From the NCBI GenBank assembly GCA_948467645.1, contig CAOKFD010000092.1, positions 1 through 8,712 on the forward strand: a stretch of DNA of 8,712 nt. The letters are read 5' to 3'. Numbering within the stretch: the first letter of the stretch is position 1; the number at the start of each line of letters is the position of its first letter. Under the pieces are notes generated by a model. The model was not told where the DNA came from and ran no database searches. It saw only the letters and a program-made list of their open reading frames with translations. This stretch comes from Fimadaptatus sp948467645. GTDB lineage: Bacteria; Bacillota; Clostridia; Christensenellales; Aristaeellaceae. Shown here one piece after another: positions 1 to 6,114 of this stretch. A program made the translations under genes and the position numbers.

Positions 1-104
1 AGCCAGCGGCGAAAGAAAGCAATCGCTGCTTCCTATATATAATTCTCCTAAAACGACCGAACTAAGAAACATTTGCGGGAGAATAGCCAATCGGCTTTTC
101 TTTG

Positions 105-134
105 GTTCTTTCTTTTCTACTGAAAAGAAAGAAC
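105..134. repeat. Perfect 13-bp inverted repeat (AT-rich hairpin)
   Basis: The arm GTTCTTTCTTTTC at 105-117 is followed by a 4-base loop and its exact reverse complement at 122-134. It lies 23 bases beyond the stop codon of the minus-strand membrane protein gene, so it could end or stabilise that transcript. There is no clean T-run on either strand, so this is not a textbook intrinsic terminator. The flanks (positions 91-104) repeat similar TTTTCTTT-type sequence, which suggests a dispersed intergenic repeat. The remainder of 1-156 shows no coding sequence. Confidence 0.6.
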
Positions 135-156
135 ACGTTCCCAATCATTCCCCCTG

Positions 157-579
157 TCACCTAAGCCTAGGCGGTCTGATAGTAGGAGTTTGGGGATGAC
201 CCATCTGGTAGAAGGCTATGAAGCACATTATGGATGGGAAGATAGCGCATAGGATGAACATGGTGCCGAAGATTGTGCTTAGGAGGTAGAAGATGCCTGC
301 TACGAGGATTAGGGGGCGCATTTTGCGTATTGCGCCGATCCAGTTTAAGATTGCGCCGATCGCCATGGGGGAGTTGACCAGGATGGTGCCTAAGATCATT
401 TCGCGCCAGATGTCGGCCATGTTGGTGCCTTCCTCTATGTAATTGTTGATTTCGCCGCTGTTTATGTATACGTATATAGTATAGATAAATACGCCGATCA
501 TCATCAGACACATTATCGTGCCAACTACCGCGCTGCCGATTACCATCCAGCCGCGCTTGAATATCTTGTCCTGCTGCAT
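157..579 (-). CDS. Small four-helix membrane protein, unknown function
   Basis: This encodes about 140 residues that I cannot assign to a named family. Four hydrophobic stretches are visible, at roughly residues 12-35, 58-80, 85-104 and 107-124, so it should be an integral membrane protein. The N-terminus is short and positively charged (QQDKIFKRG). A polar loop follows helix 1 (NSGEINNYIEEGTNMADIWRE). The C-terminal tail is basic and proline-rich (ending RPPRLR). The ATG at 579 was chosen because GGAGG lies 6 bases upstream; the reading frame extends to a TTG at 594 that would lie inside or upstream of that ribosome binding site. A good promoter sits at 610-637. The gene is divergent from the GH4 glycosidase gene, but nothing in the sequence links their functions. 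I judge it real from its promoter, ribosome binding site and coherent membrane topology. Confidence 0.75.
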   Translation of the reverse strand: MQQDKIFKRGWMVIGSAVVGTIMCLMMIGVFIYTIYVYINSGEINNYIEEGTNMADIWREMILGTILVNSPMAIGAILNWIGAIRKMRPLILVAGIFYLLSTIFGTMFILCAIFPSIMCFIAFYQMGHPQTPTIRPPRLR

Positions 580-609
580 ATAGCCCCTCCGCAAAAATCG
601 TATGATACT

Positions 610-637
610 ATTGTAACATCATTTGCCTTTCTGTCAA
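610..637 (-). promoter_or_regulatory. Sigma-A-type promoter for the membrane protein gene
   Basis: Read on the minus strand, TTGACA (637-632) is followed by a 16-base spacer and TACAAT (615-610). The -35 is perfect and the -10 matches 5 of 6. The predicted transcript start is near 603, giving a leader of about 24 bases before the ATG at 579. Confidence 0.75.
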
Positions 638-697
638 TGACCCAATTGTGACGCACGGGTGATTTGTGTGGTATCGCACTATCATGCGCCTTTACAC

Positions 698-741
698 TTT
701 TATCGCATAATGATCGCCGAAACGTATTTTATGCGACAAAA
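698..741. promoter_or_regulatory. Candidate operator: 12/13 inverted repeat upstream of the GH4 gene
   Basis: TTTTATCGCATAA (698-710) and the reverse complement of 729-741 (TTTTGTCGCATAA) match at 12 of 13 positions. The arm centres are 31 bp apart, close to three helical turns. A further copy of the TATCGCA core lies at 672-678. The site is about 50-90 bp upstream of the GH4 -35 box, a position suited to an activator, and lies in the shared divergent intergenic region. The binding protein is unknown and no regulator gene is in the window. Confidence 0.45.
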
Positions 742-788
742 ATACAAAGATATAAGGCAAATACACTATACGTAAGAGACATCGATGC

Positions 789-817
789 TTGCAAAATGTT
801 AAGGATGACTGTAAAAT
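789..817 (+). promoter_or_regulatory. Sigma-A-type promoter for the GH4 glycosidase gene
   Basis: TTGCAA (789-794), a 17-base spacer and TAAAAT (812-817) form a well-spaced promoter. The predicted transcript start is near 824, giving a leader of about 32 bases that includes the AGGAGG ribosome binding site at 841-846. Confidence 0.65.
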
Positions 818-855
818 AGAGATAACGATTCCGAACGATGAGGAGGATTTATTAA

Positions 856-2286
856 ATGCCTAAGATTACATTCATGGGCGCGGGCTCTACCGTGTTCGCC
901 AAGAACGTGCTGGGCGATAGCATGATGACCCCCGCACTGGAAGAATCCACGATCGCACTGTATGACATCGACGCTGACCGCCTGAAGGAAAGCCGCCTGA
1001 TGCTCGATACCATTAACCGTAATAACGGCTCTAAGGCTAAGATCGAAAGCTATCTGGGCGTGGAGAATCGTAAGGCCGCGCTCAAGGATGCTAACTATGT
1101 TGTAAACGCTATTCAGGTCGGCGGCTATGAGCCCTGTACCGTGACTGATTTCGAAATACCTAAAAAGTATGGCCTGCGCCAGACCATCGCCGATACCCTC
1201 GGCATCGGCGGCATATTCCGTACCCTGCGTACCGCGCCCGTGATGCTGGACTTCGCTCACGATATGGAGGAAGTCTGCCCCAACGCGTGGTTCCTTAATT
1301 ATGTTAACCCCATGGCGATGCTCACCGGCACGCTCCAGCGCTATACCGGCATAAAGACCGTCGGCCTGTGCCATAGCGTTCAGGTGTGCGCCTCCACCCT
1401 GCTGGGCGAGCTGGGCATGAAGTACGACGATCAGGTTCAGTGGAAGATCGCCGGTATTAACCATCAGGCATGGCTGCTCGAATGCACTCGCGACGGTGTT
1501 GACCTCTATCCCGAAATCAAGCGCCGCGCATTGCTGTATAACGAGGGTAAGCTCGATATAGGCGCGACCTTCGAAGAATACCTCGAAAAGCGCTTCCCCG
1601 ACGAAAAGCCCGAGGAAAAGTGGCTCGAACATATCCGCGAGGGCTATAACCTGTATAAGGAAAAGGGTCTGCACGGCGATATGGTTCGCCTGGAGCTGAT
1701 GCGCCGCTTCGGTTACTACATCACCGAGTCCAGCGAGCATAACAGCGAGTATATGCCTTACTTTATTAAGAGCAAGTACCCCGAGCTGATCGAGCGCTTC
1801 AATATCCCGCTCGACGAGTACCCGCGCCGCTGCGTGCGCCAGATCGCCGATTGGGAAGCCCGCCGCGACGAGCTGCTGGCCGATCACGGCCTGACCCATA
1901 AGCGCTCCCGCGAGTACGCCAGCTACATCATGGAGGCCATGGAGACAAATAAGGCCTTCAAGTTCGGCGGCAACGTAATCAACCACGGCATGATCACCAA
2001 CCTGCCCGACGAGGCGTGCGTCGAAGTGCCCTGCGTCGTCGATAAGAGCGGTATAGCGCCTACCTATGTAGGTGCGCTGCCCGAGCAGTGCGCGGCCCTG
2101 AACCGCACCAATATCAACGTGCAGCTGCTGACCATACAGGCCGTAATCACCCGCAAGAAGGATTACATCTATCAGGCGGCAATGCTGGATCCGCATACCG
2201 CGGCCGAGCTGTCGATAGACGATATAGTGGCCATGTGCGACGATCTGATCGAGGCGCACGGCGATTGGCTGCCTAAGTATAATTGA
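856..2286 (+). CDS. melA: Glycoside hydrolase family 4, alpha-galactosidase (MelA-like)
   Basis: GH4 enzymes hydrolyse glycosidic bonds by an unusual NAD+- and Mn2+-dependent redox/elimination route in the cytoplasm; this member probably cleaves alpha-galactosides such as melibiose. The N-terminus is a Rossmann fold with the dinucleotide-binding GAGS at residues 8-11 and an acidic end of strand 2 (LYDID, 35-39). The NPMAM segment starts at 151. The CHSVQ motif (172-176) is the form typical of alpha-galactosidase members, where phospho-glycosidases have CN. Cys172 and His203 (in GINHQ) are at the metal-ligand positions. The length is 476 residues, a little longer than E. coli MelA (about 450). 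The start is fixed by AGGAGG 9 bases upstream. The gene has its own promoter and is followed by a strong stem, so it is apparently monocistronic; no permease or regulator lies nearby. GH4 substrate range is hard to predict, so an alpha-glucosidase or related activity remains possible. Confidence 0.9.
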   Translation: MPKITFMGAGSTVFAKNVLGDSMMTPALEESTIALYDIDADRLKESRLMLDTINRNNGSKAKIESYLGVENRKAALKDANYVVNAIQVGGYEPCTVTDFEIPKKYGLRQTIADTLGIGGIFRTLRTAPVMLDFAHDMEEVCPNAWFLNYVNPMAMLTGTLQRYTGIKTVGLCHSVQVCASTLLGELGMKYDDQVQWKIAGINHQAWLLECTRDGVDLYPEIKRRALLYNEGKLDIGATFEEYLEKRFPDEKPEEKWLEHIREGYNLYKEKGLHGDMVRLELMRRFGYYITESSEHNSEYMPYFIKSKYPELIERFNIPLDEYPRRCVRQIADWEARRDELLADHGLTHKRSREYASYIMEAMETNKAFKFGGNVINHGMITNLPDEACVEVPCVVDKSGIAPTYVGALPEQCAALNRTNINVQLLTIQAVITRKKDYIYQAAMLDPHTAAELSIDDIVAMCDDLIEAHGDWLPKYN

Positions 2287-2310
2287 TAGTGGTTTAGTAT
2301 AGGATATGAA

Positions 2311-2343
2311 TCGCCCCGCGTCATGAAAAAAGACGCGGGGCGA
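2311..2343. terminator. Shared hairpin between convergent GH4 and toxin genes
   Basis: A perfect 12-bp GC-rich stem (TCGCCCCGCGTC at 2311-2322 and GACGCGGGGCGA at 2332-2343) encloses a 9-base loop that contains six As. It lies 24 bases after the GH4 stop and 20 bases after the toxin stop on the other strand, so it probably serves both. Neither strand has a clear T-run after the stem, so it may act as a transcript-end stabiliser or a weak bidirectional terminator. Confidence 0.65.
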
Positions 2344-2363
2344 TGTTCGTGTGTGCGGGAAAA

Positions 2364-2699
2364 TCAATCGGACAGGTTGTGGCGTGCGGCGCGCTTCGAC
2401 GCAATATCATATACCTCTTCGTCGGCCCTTACGCCAATTACAATTACCAGCATCTCACTTTCAGTTCGCTGTAACTTGTATACGACGCGCAGACCGGCCG
2501 CACGCAATTTGATTTTCAAAAGTCCGGCTAACCCTGTGCTGCCGTAATTGCCCAGCGACTTTCCATAGCCGTTTTCTTCGGCAGGCAGGGGATTTTGCTG
2601 GACTTTTTTGATGGCTTTGAGCACAAGTATACGCTGACTGCCGTCCAGCGCCTTCAGATCCTTTTCGGCCTCGGGCAGATAGCTTAGTTTCCAGCTCAT
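2364..2699 (-). CDS. RelE/ParE-superfamily toxin of a type II toxin-antitoxin system
   Basis: This 111-residue basic protein has the compact RelE/ParE layout: an N-terminal strand (WKLSYLPEAEKDLKALD), two helices (about residues 11-35), then beta strands containing LLKIKLRAAGLRVVYKL (60-76) and VIVIGVRADEEVYDIASKR (86-103). RelE-type toxins are usually ribosome-dependent mRNA endonucleases, whereas ParE members poison gyrase. Arg71, Arg91 and Tyr97 occupy positions consistent with the catalytic basic and tyrosine residues of RelE enzymes, so I favour the RNase type. The ATG overlaps the antitoxin stop codon as ATGA, so translation is likely coupled. No frameshift or truncation is seen. The subfamily (RelE, YoeB or YafQ-like) cannot be settled by eye. 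Confidence 0.85.
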   Translation of the reverse strand: MSWKLSYLPEAEKDLKALDGSQRILVLKAIKKVQQNPLPAEENGYGKSLGNYGSTGLAGLLKIKLRAAGLRVVYKLQRTESEMLVIVIGVRADEEVYDIASKRAARHNLSD

Positions 2700-3019
2700 T
2701 CTATATCTACCTCATCGAAGCCAGCCAGATCGTCTTCCGTGATGCCGAGACGGCGGTTCATTTCGGCTTCGGAAACTGTATTTTCAGGATTAAAATGAGC
2801 CATGCGCTCGGCGGCAAGCGCTGCAAGCCGCGCATCGTTTAACTCATCCATTAGCCGGATGTACTCGTCCGGGGAGAGCAGTACACATTCGGCGGTATTG
2901 TTTTTCATAACGACCTTTGCACCGCACTGCTTTACATCTTCAAATATCTTTCCGGCCAGCCCGCGGTTAAACTGCGTGATGGGTACGGTGTTCGTGATTG
3001 CACTCATAACGGAAGCCAT
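2696..3019 (-). CDS. Phd/YefM-family antitoxin
   Basis: This 107-residue partner of the downstream toxin should bind and neutralise it and repress the operon. The N-terminal half (NTVPITQFNRGLAGKIFEDV, 10-29; then VVMKNNTAECVLLSPDEYIRLMDEL, 36-60) follows the Phd/YefM DNA-binding and dimerisation fold. The acidic C-terminal part (ending LAGFDEVDIE) is the expected flexible toxin-binding tail. The frame is open to 3073, but the ATG at 3019 is preferred because AAAGGAG sits 8 bases upstream and because the longer form would start inside the -35 box. The promoter at 3045-3073 drives both genes. The 4-base overlap with the toxin gene is typical of such pairs. Confidence 0.88.
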   Translation of the reverse strand: MASVMSAITNTVPITQFNRGLAGKIFEDVKQCGAKVVMKNNTAECVLLSPDEYIRLMDELNDARLAALAAERMAHFNPENTVSEAEMNRRLGITEDDLAGFDEVDIE

Positions 3020-3044
3020 AATATCAACTCCTTTCGATAGATAT

Positions 3045-3073
3045 AGTATAGCATATGCGGATAAAATCATCAA
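3045..3073 (-). promoter_or_regulatory. Toxin-antitoxin promoter with embedded palindrome
   Basis: On the minus strand TTGATG (3073-3068), a 17-base spacer and TATACT (3050-3045), preceded by TG as an extended -10, form a strong promoter. The perfect palindrome GCATATGC (3051-3058) abuts the -10 box and is a plausible autorepression site for the antitoxin complex. The predicted transcript start is near 3038, close to the ribosome binding site. Confidence 0.65.
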
Positions 3074-3136
3074 TCTATAAGTCGATATATTAACTGATAA
3101 GAATATTGTATGAGAGATGAGAAAAGTATATTCTGA

Positions 3137-3302
3137 TTAGAGTGTGTCTCAAAAATTCCTTAATCTGCAATTTCGGCATCTTTTGCGCCATTTCTGCGTC
3201 ATCAACCCTCGACTTAGCGCTGCTAAGCCTTCGGGTCTCTTCCTTGAACTGACACAAAATCTGCTCGAACTTGCGGATTTCCCTTTTTGAGACACACTCT
3301 AA
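3137..3302. mobile_element. 166-bp MITE-like palindromic element
   Basis: The two ends are perfect 19-bp inverted repeats: TTAGAGTGTGTCTCAAAAA at 3137-3155 and its reverse complement at 3284-3302. The interior arms also match each other imperfectly over most of their length (for example ATCTGCAATTTCGG against ATCCGCAAGTTCGAG). The centre holds CTTAGC/GCTAAG (3213-3218 and 3222-3227) around the midpoint, so the whole element could fold as one long hairpin. TA at 3138-3139 and 3300-3301 could be a TA target duplication, as left by IS630/Tc1-mariner-type transposases; the core would then be 3140-3299. No transposase is encoded. It fills most of the gene-free stretch 3020-3348, between the toxin-antitoxin promoter and the lysA terminator. 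Confidence 0.75.
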
Positions 3303-3339
3303 AACAAATGCGGCTTCCGCTTTTAAGGCGAAAGCCGCA
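3301..3339 (-). terminator. Intrinsic terminator of lysA
   Basis: On the minus strand a stem of 12 positions (one mismatch) pairs TGCGGCTTTCGC (3339-3328) with GCGGAAGCCGCA (3320-3309), followed by TTTGTTTT (3308-3301). It starts about 10 bases after the lysA stop. The T-tract touches the right end of the MITE-like element. Confidence 0.85.
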
Positions 3340-3348
3340 GCATAAATC

Positions 3349-4659
3349 TTATTCCTTATCCAACCATTCAGGCACACTGTCGTACTGAGTAAGTTCCTCA
3401 ACGGTCTGCCGATGCACCATCAGCGCCGCCTTGCCGTCCTTAGCCAGCACAACCGCCGGTATCGGCACGCGGTTGTAATTGCTCGCCATCGCGTACTGAT
3501 ATGCGCCACTGGTGAACACGGCCAGTATATCGCCACGTTTGGGCGCGGGCAGCATCACGCTTTCGATCAGCGTATCTGTCTCGCACGAGCGGCCCGATAT
3601 GCGCACCGGCTCCAGCTCAGTTTCGTTCATGCGGTTGGCAAGCGCCGCCTCGTACTCGGCATGATACAACGCCGGGCGCGGATTGTCGGCGAGTCCGCCG
3701 TCTATCGATACGTACTTGCGTATGCCGGGGATGATCTTTATCGCGCCCACCGTGTACAGCGTCACGCACGCCTCGGCTACGACCGAGCGGCCCGGCTCCA
3801 CAAACAGCGCCGGTACGGGATAGTCATACGGCGCAATTGCGCTTTTCAGCGCCGCCGCTACGTGCTGTATCGATTCTTCCGGCTCGACCGGCGCGTCCGC
3901 GTCGGTGTAGTGTACCGAGAAGCCGCCGCCAAGATTCACCTCGGGCAGTACCGTGCCGGTTGCGTCGCGCAGTTTGGCCATCAGCGCGGCCACCTTCTTG
4001 CAGCCGTCGTCGAACGCGTTTAGGTCGAATATCTGACTGCCCAGATGCGTGTGTATGCCGCGCAGTTCAAGTCCGGGCTTTGCAAGTATCAGCTTCAGCG
4101 CGTCCAGCGCCTCGTCCGCGCCCACGCCGAACTTGGAATCCACACGCGCGGTCTGTATATAGGAGTGCGTGTGCGCGTCCACACCCGGGTTTACGCGCAG
4201 GAACACCATCTGGCGCTTGCCTGCCTCCGCGCACATCTCGGCGAGGCGTTCGATTTCCTCAGTGCTGTCCAGCACGATGCGCCCCACGCCCATGTCGAGC
4301 GCGGTCTGAAGCTCAATGTCGGTCTTGTTGCTGCCATGCACTATTATGTGTTCAGCCGGGAAGCCCGCCTTCTTGGCGACGTACAGCTCGCCCAGGCTTA
4401 CGCAGTCCAGCCACATGCCGCACTGCTTCATAATGACAGCCATCGCCGTGGTCAAAAACGCCTTGCTGGCATACGCCGCCGCACCGCCGGGCGCATATTT
4501 TTTAAGCGCCTCGGTGTAGCCCGAACAGCGCGCGCGCAGATAATCCTCGTCGTATACATACAGAGGCGTGCCGAACTCGTGCGCCAATTCTACGCAGTCA
4601 CAGCCGCCGATTTCCAGATGTCCCAGCGCGTTTATGTGAAGTCCTTTTCTTAAGTACAT
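3349..4659 (-). CDS. lysA: Diaminopimelate decarboxylase
   Basis: LysA removes CO2 from meso-diaminopimelate to give L-lysine, the last step of lysine synthesis, using pyridoxal phosphate in the cytoplasm. The protein has the alanine-racemase-like barrel followed by a beta domain. With the ATG at 4659 it is 436 residues: the PLP lysine is Lys66 in YASKAF, HTHLGSQ is at 203-209, the phosphate-binding GGGF at 244-247, EPGR at 288-291, the CE pair at 359-360 and the AYQYAMASNYN segment at 386-396. These match LysA rather than ornithine decarboxylase-type relatives. The frame extends to a TTG at 4689, but this would lie within a few bases of the predicted transcript start, so the ATG at 4659 is preferred; its ribosome binding site is weak (AGCAGG). 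The gene is monocistronic, with its own promoter and terminator. No lysine riboswitch fits in the short leader. Confidence 0.95.
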   Translation of the reverse strand: MYLRKGLHINALGHLEIGGCDCVELAHEFGTPLYVYDEDYLRARCSGYTEALKKYAPGGAAAYASKAFLTTAMAVIMKQCGMWLDCVSLGELYVAKKAGFPAEHIIVHGSNKTDIELQTALDMGVGRIVLDSTEEIERLAEMCAEAGKRQMVFLRVNPGVDAHTHSYIQTARVDSKFGVGADEALDALKLILAKPGLELRGIHTHLGSQIFDLNAFDDGCKKVAALMAKLRDATGTVLPEVNLGGGFSVHYTDADAPVEPEESIQHVAAALKSAIAPYDYPVPALFVEPGRSVVAEACVTLYTVGAIKIIPGIRKYVSIDGGLADNPRPALYHAEYEAALANRMNETELEPVRISGRSCETDTLIESVMLPAPKRGDILAVFTSGAYQYAMASNYNRVPIPAVVLAKDGKAALMVHRQTVEELTQYDSVPEWLDKE

Positions 4660-4701
4660 AAATATTCGCCTGCTTCCGCAAATATACAAGTCATGAGTAC
4701 C

Positions 4702-4730
4702 ATTATACCGTGATTTGCATATCTTGCAAA
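4702..4730 (-). promoter_or_regulatory. lysA promoter with a palindrome over the -35 region
   Basis: On the minus strand TTGCAA (4729-4724), a 16-base spacer and TATAAT (4707-4702) form a strong promoter. A perfect inverted repeat, TTTGCA (4714-4719) and TGCAAA (4725-4730) separated by 5 bases, covers the -35 box and part of the spacer, where a bound repressor would block polymerase. The leader to the ATG at 4659 is about 35 bases. Confidence 0.7.
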
Positions 4731-4787
4731 GCGACTTGGGACACTATTTACGAATACTCTACATTCAAATGCGGGCGGGGAGGACAT

Positions 4788-4819
4788 AAAAAAGCGCTTC
4801 CTTTATAATCGGGAAGCGC
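4788..4819 (-). terminator. Intrinsic terminator of the D,D-carboxypeptidase gene
   Basis: Minus-strand GCGCTTCC (4819-4812) pairs perfectly with GGAAGCGC (4801-4794) and is followed by TTTTTT (4793-4788). It begins 8 bases after the stop codon, a textbook rho-independent terminator. Confidence 0.92.
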
Positions 4820-4826
4820 CACATAT

Positions 4827-6032
4827 TTACAGATACACCCAAAGCCTGAGCACACGCATAATCCCTTCGCCCACTCCGCGCACGCGCACATCCCGATCGA
4901 CCACCGCGTCGATCTCGCGCAGTACCCGCTCGCCCAGCATCACGCGCACGCTGCCTACTACTTGGCCTTCGCTCAGCGGCGCGGTCAGCTTGTCGGGCAG
5001 AGTGCGCTCCAATCGTATCTCGGATGCGCCGCCGCGCTTAATCAGTGTCTCGCAGTCGCCCGCCAGTACTATGTTCACCTCAGACGGATCGCCGCCGATT
5101 ACCGGGAAGTTCTGCTCCACAATGTCACCGCTCCTGGCCGCCTGATGCATCGTATAGTTGGCGAAGCCATGGTCGAGCAGCGCCGTCGCGTCGCTGAAGC
5201 GCTCCTTGGACGTGCCCGCGCCCAGCACCACCGCGATCAGCCGCATACCGCCGCGCTGGGCTGACGCGCTCATGCAAAAGCCCGCCTCGTTTGTAGAGCC
5301 GGTCTTTATGCCGTCGCAGCCCTCGTACAGCCTTGTAAGGCGATTTGTGTTGGTCAGCTGCGTTACGCGCCCGCCGGGGTGCACGAGTTCGTCCAGCCAT
5401 ATCGTCGAGTAGTCGAAGTATAGATCGTGCTTGATTACCTCGCGCGACAGCACAGCTATGTCGCGCGCCGTGGTGTAGTGCCCCGACGCGGGCAGGCCGG
5501 TCGAATTGACGTAAAGCGTGTCGGTCATGCCCAGCTCCTGCGCGCGGTGGTTCATCGCGTTGACCATACCCTCCTCCGAGCCGTACAGGTATTCGCCCAT
5601 CGCCACGGTGGAGTCGTTGGCGCTGCCTACGATTATCGACTTGAACAGCTCATTCAGCTTGTACGTCAAGCCGGCGTCCAGCAACGCCTGCGAGCCGCCC
5701 ATGCTCTCGGCGCGGCGGCTGACCGTAACGTCGTCGTCCAGCGCGCACCGGCCGTTTTCGATGGATTCAAGTATCAGCAGTATGGGCATAAGCTTGGTTA
5801 CGCTGGCGACCGGGCGGCGCTCGTCCGCGGCCTTTTCGAATATGACGCGCCCGGTCGAGGCCTCCATCAGCAGCGCGGATTTGCTGCTTAAACTAAAAGG
5901 CACTGAATCCTCAATCGGCAATTGCCGCTCGCCTTCCGCGCGCGCGGCGATCGTCGCGCCGTTCGTGCCCACCAGTACCAGCATTGCGATGAGCAGGAGT
6001 ATGCTTATCGTCGGCATCAGTTTTCTGGACAT
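4827..6032 (-). CDS. dacF: D-alanyl-D-alanine carboxypeptidase (DacF/PBP5 type)
   Basis: This penicillin-binding enzyme (peptidase family S11) removes the terminal D-alanine from peptidoglycan pentapeptides outside the cell. Residues 1-33 form a signal peptide (MSRK then a hydrophobic stretch, with a likely cut near ARA-EG). The catalytic set is intact: SVTK (Ser77, Lys80), SAN (137-139) and KTG (243-245). After the transpeptidase-like domain (about 45-275), residues 290-380 fit the PBP5 C-terminal beta domain. The final stretch (GEGIMRVLRLWVYL) is amphipathic, as expected for a membrane anchor. The length of 401 residues is normal. GGGGAGG lies 7 bases before the ATG. I see no convincing promoter; the gene lies between two terminators and so is probably transcribed alone. 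The sequence cannot decide between the Bacillus names dacA, dacB and dacF, so the symbol is tentative. Confidence 0.92.
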   Translation of the reverse strand: MSRKLMPTISILLLIAMLVLVGTNGATIAARAEGERQLPIEDSVPFSLSSKSALLMEASTGRVIFEKAADERRPVASVTKLMPILLILESIENGRCALDDDVTVSRRAESMGGSQALLDAGLTYKLNELFKSIIVGSANDSTVAMGEYLYGSEEGMVNAMNHRAQELGMTDTLYVNSTGLPASGHYTTARDIAVLSREVIKHDLYFDYSTIWLDELVHPGGRVTQLTNTNRLTRLYEGCDGIKTGSTNEAGFCMSASAQRGGMRLIAVVLGAGTSKERFSDATALLDHGFANYTMHQAARSGDIVEQNFPVIGGDPSEVNIVLAGDCETLIKRGGASEIRLERTLPDKLTAPLSEGQVVGSVRVMLGERVLREIDAVVDRDVRVRGVGEGIMRVLRLWVYL

Positions 6033-6114
6033 ACGCAGTCCTCCCCGAAAATATCTGTTTATATATTTTACGATGGGGCGACTATGCGTATGACTGTAAA
6101 GGGCGTTAAGGCAT

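Noticed and set aside
640..670. CRP-like site (GTGA-containing stretch)
   Set aside because: The second half-site is poor, and classical CRP control is not expected in Clostridia-type hosts.
799..2367. 522-codon open frame on the minus strand opposite the GH4 gene
   Set aside because: It lies antisense to a gene with clear GH4 motifs, has no ribosome binding site, and its translation is low-complexity with no recognisable domain. It is a shadow of codon bias.
3020..3073. N-terminal extension of the antitoxin to 3073
   Set aside because: The extension overlaps the toxin-antitoxin promoter; AAAGGAG is correctly placed only for the ATG at 3019.
3100..3134. 7-bp inverted repeat AGAATAT/ATATTCT left of the MITE-like element
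   Set aside because: It is short, AT-rich and widely spaced, and easily arises by chance.
3090..3401. 103-codon minus-strand frame as a real gene
   Set aside because: It runs through the palindromic repeat and the lysA terminator, overlaps the end of lysA, and has no ribosome binding site.
3412..4653. Several long plus-strand frames opposite lysA (3412-4023, 3837-4433, 4045-4653)
   Set aside because: Their Arg/His/Ala-rich translations are typical of antisense shadows; they have no start signals, and lysA motifs are intact on the other strand.
4660..4689. Longer lysA start at the TTG at 4689
   Set aside because: It would begin within a few bases of the predicted transcript start and has no ribosome binding site.
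4660..4701. Lysine riboswitch or T-box in the lysA leader
   Set aside because: The predicted leader is about 35 bases, far shorter than either RNA element, and no matching stems are visible.
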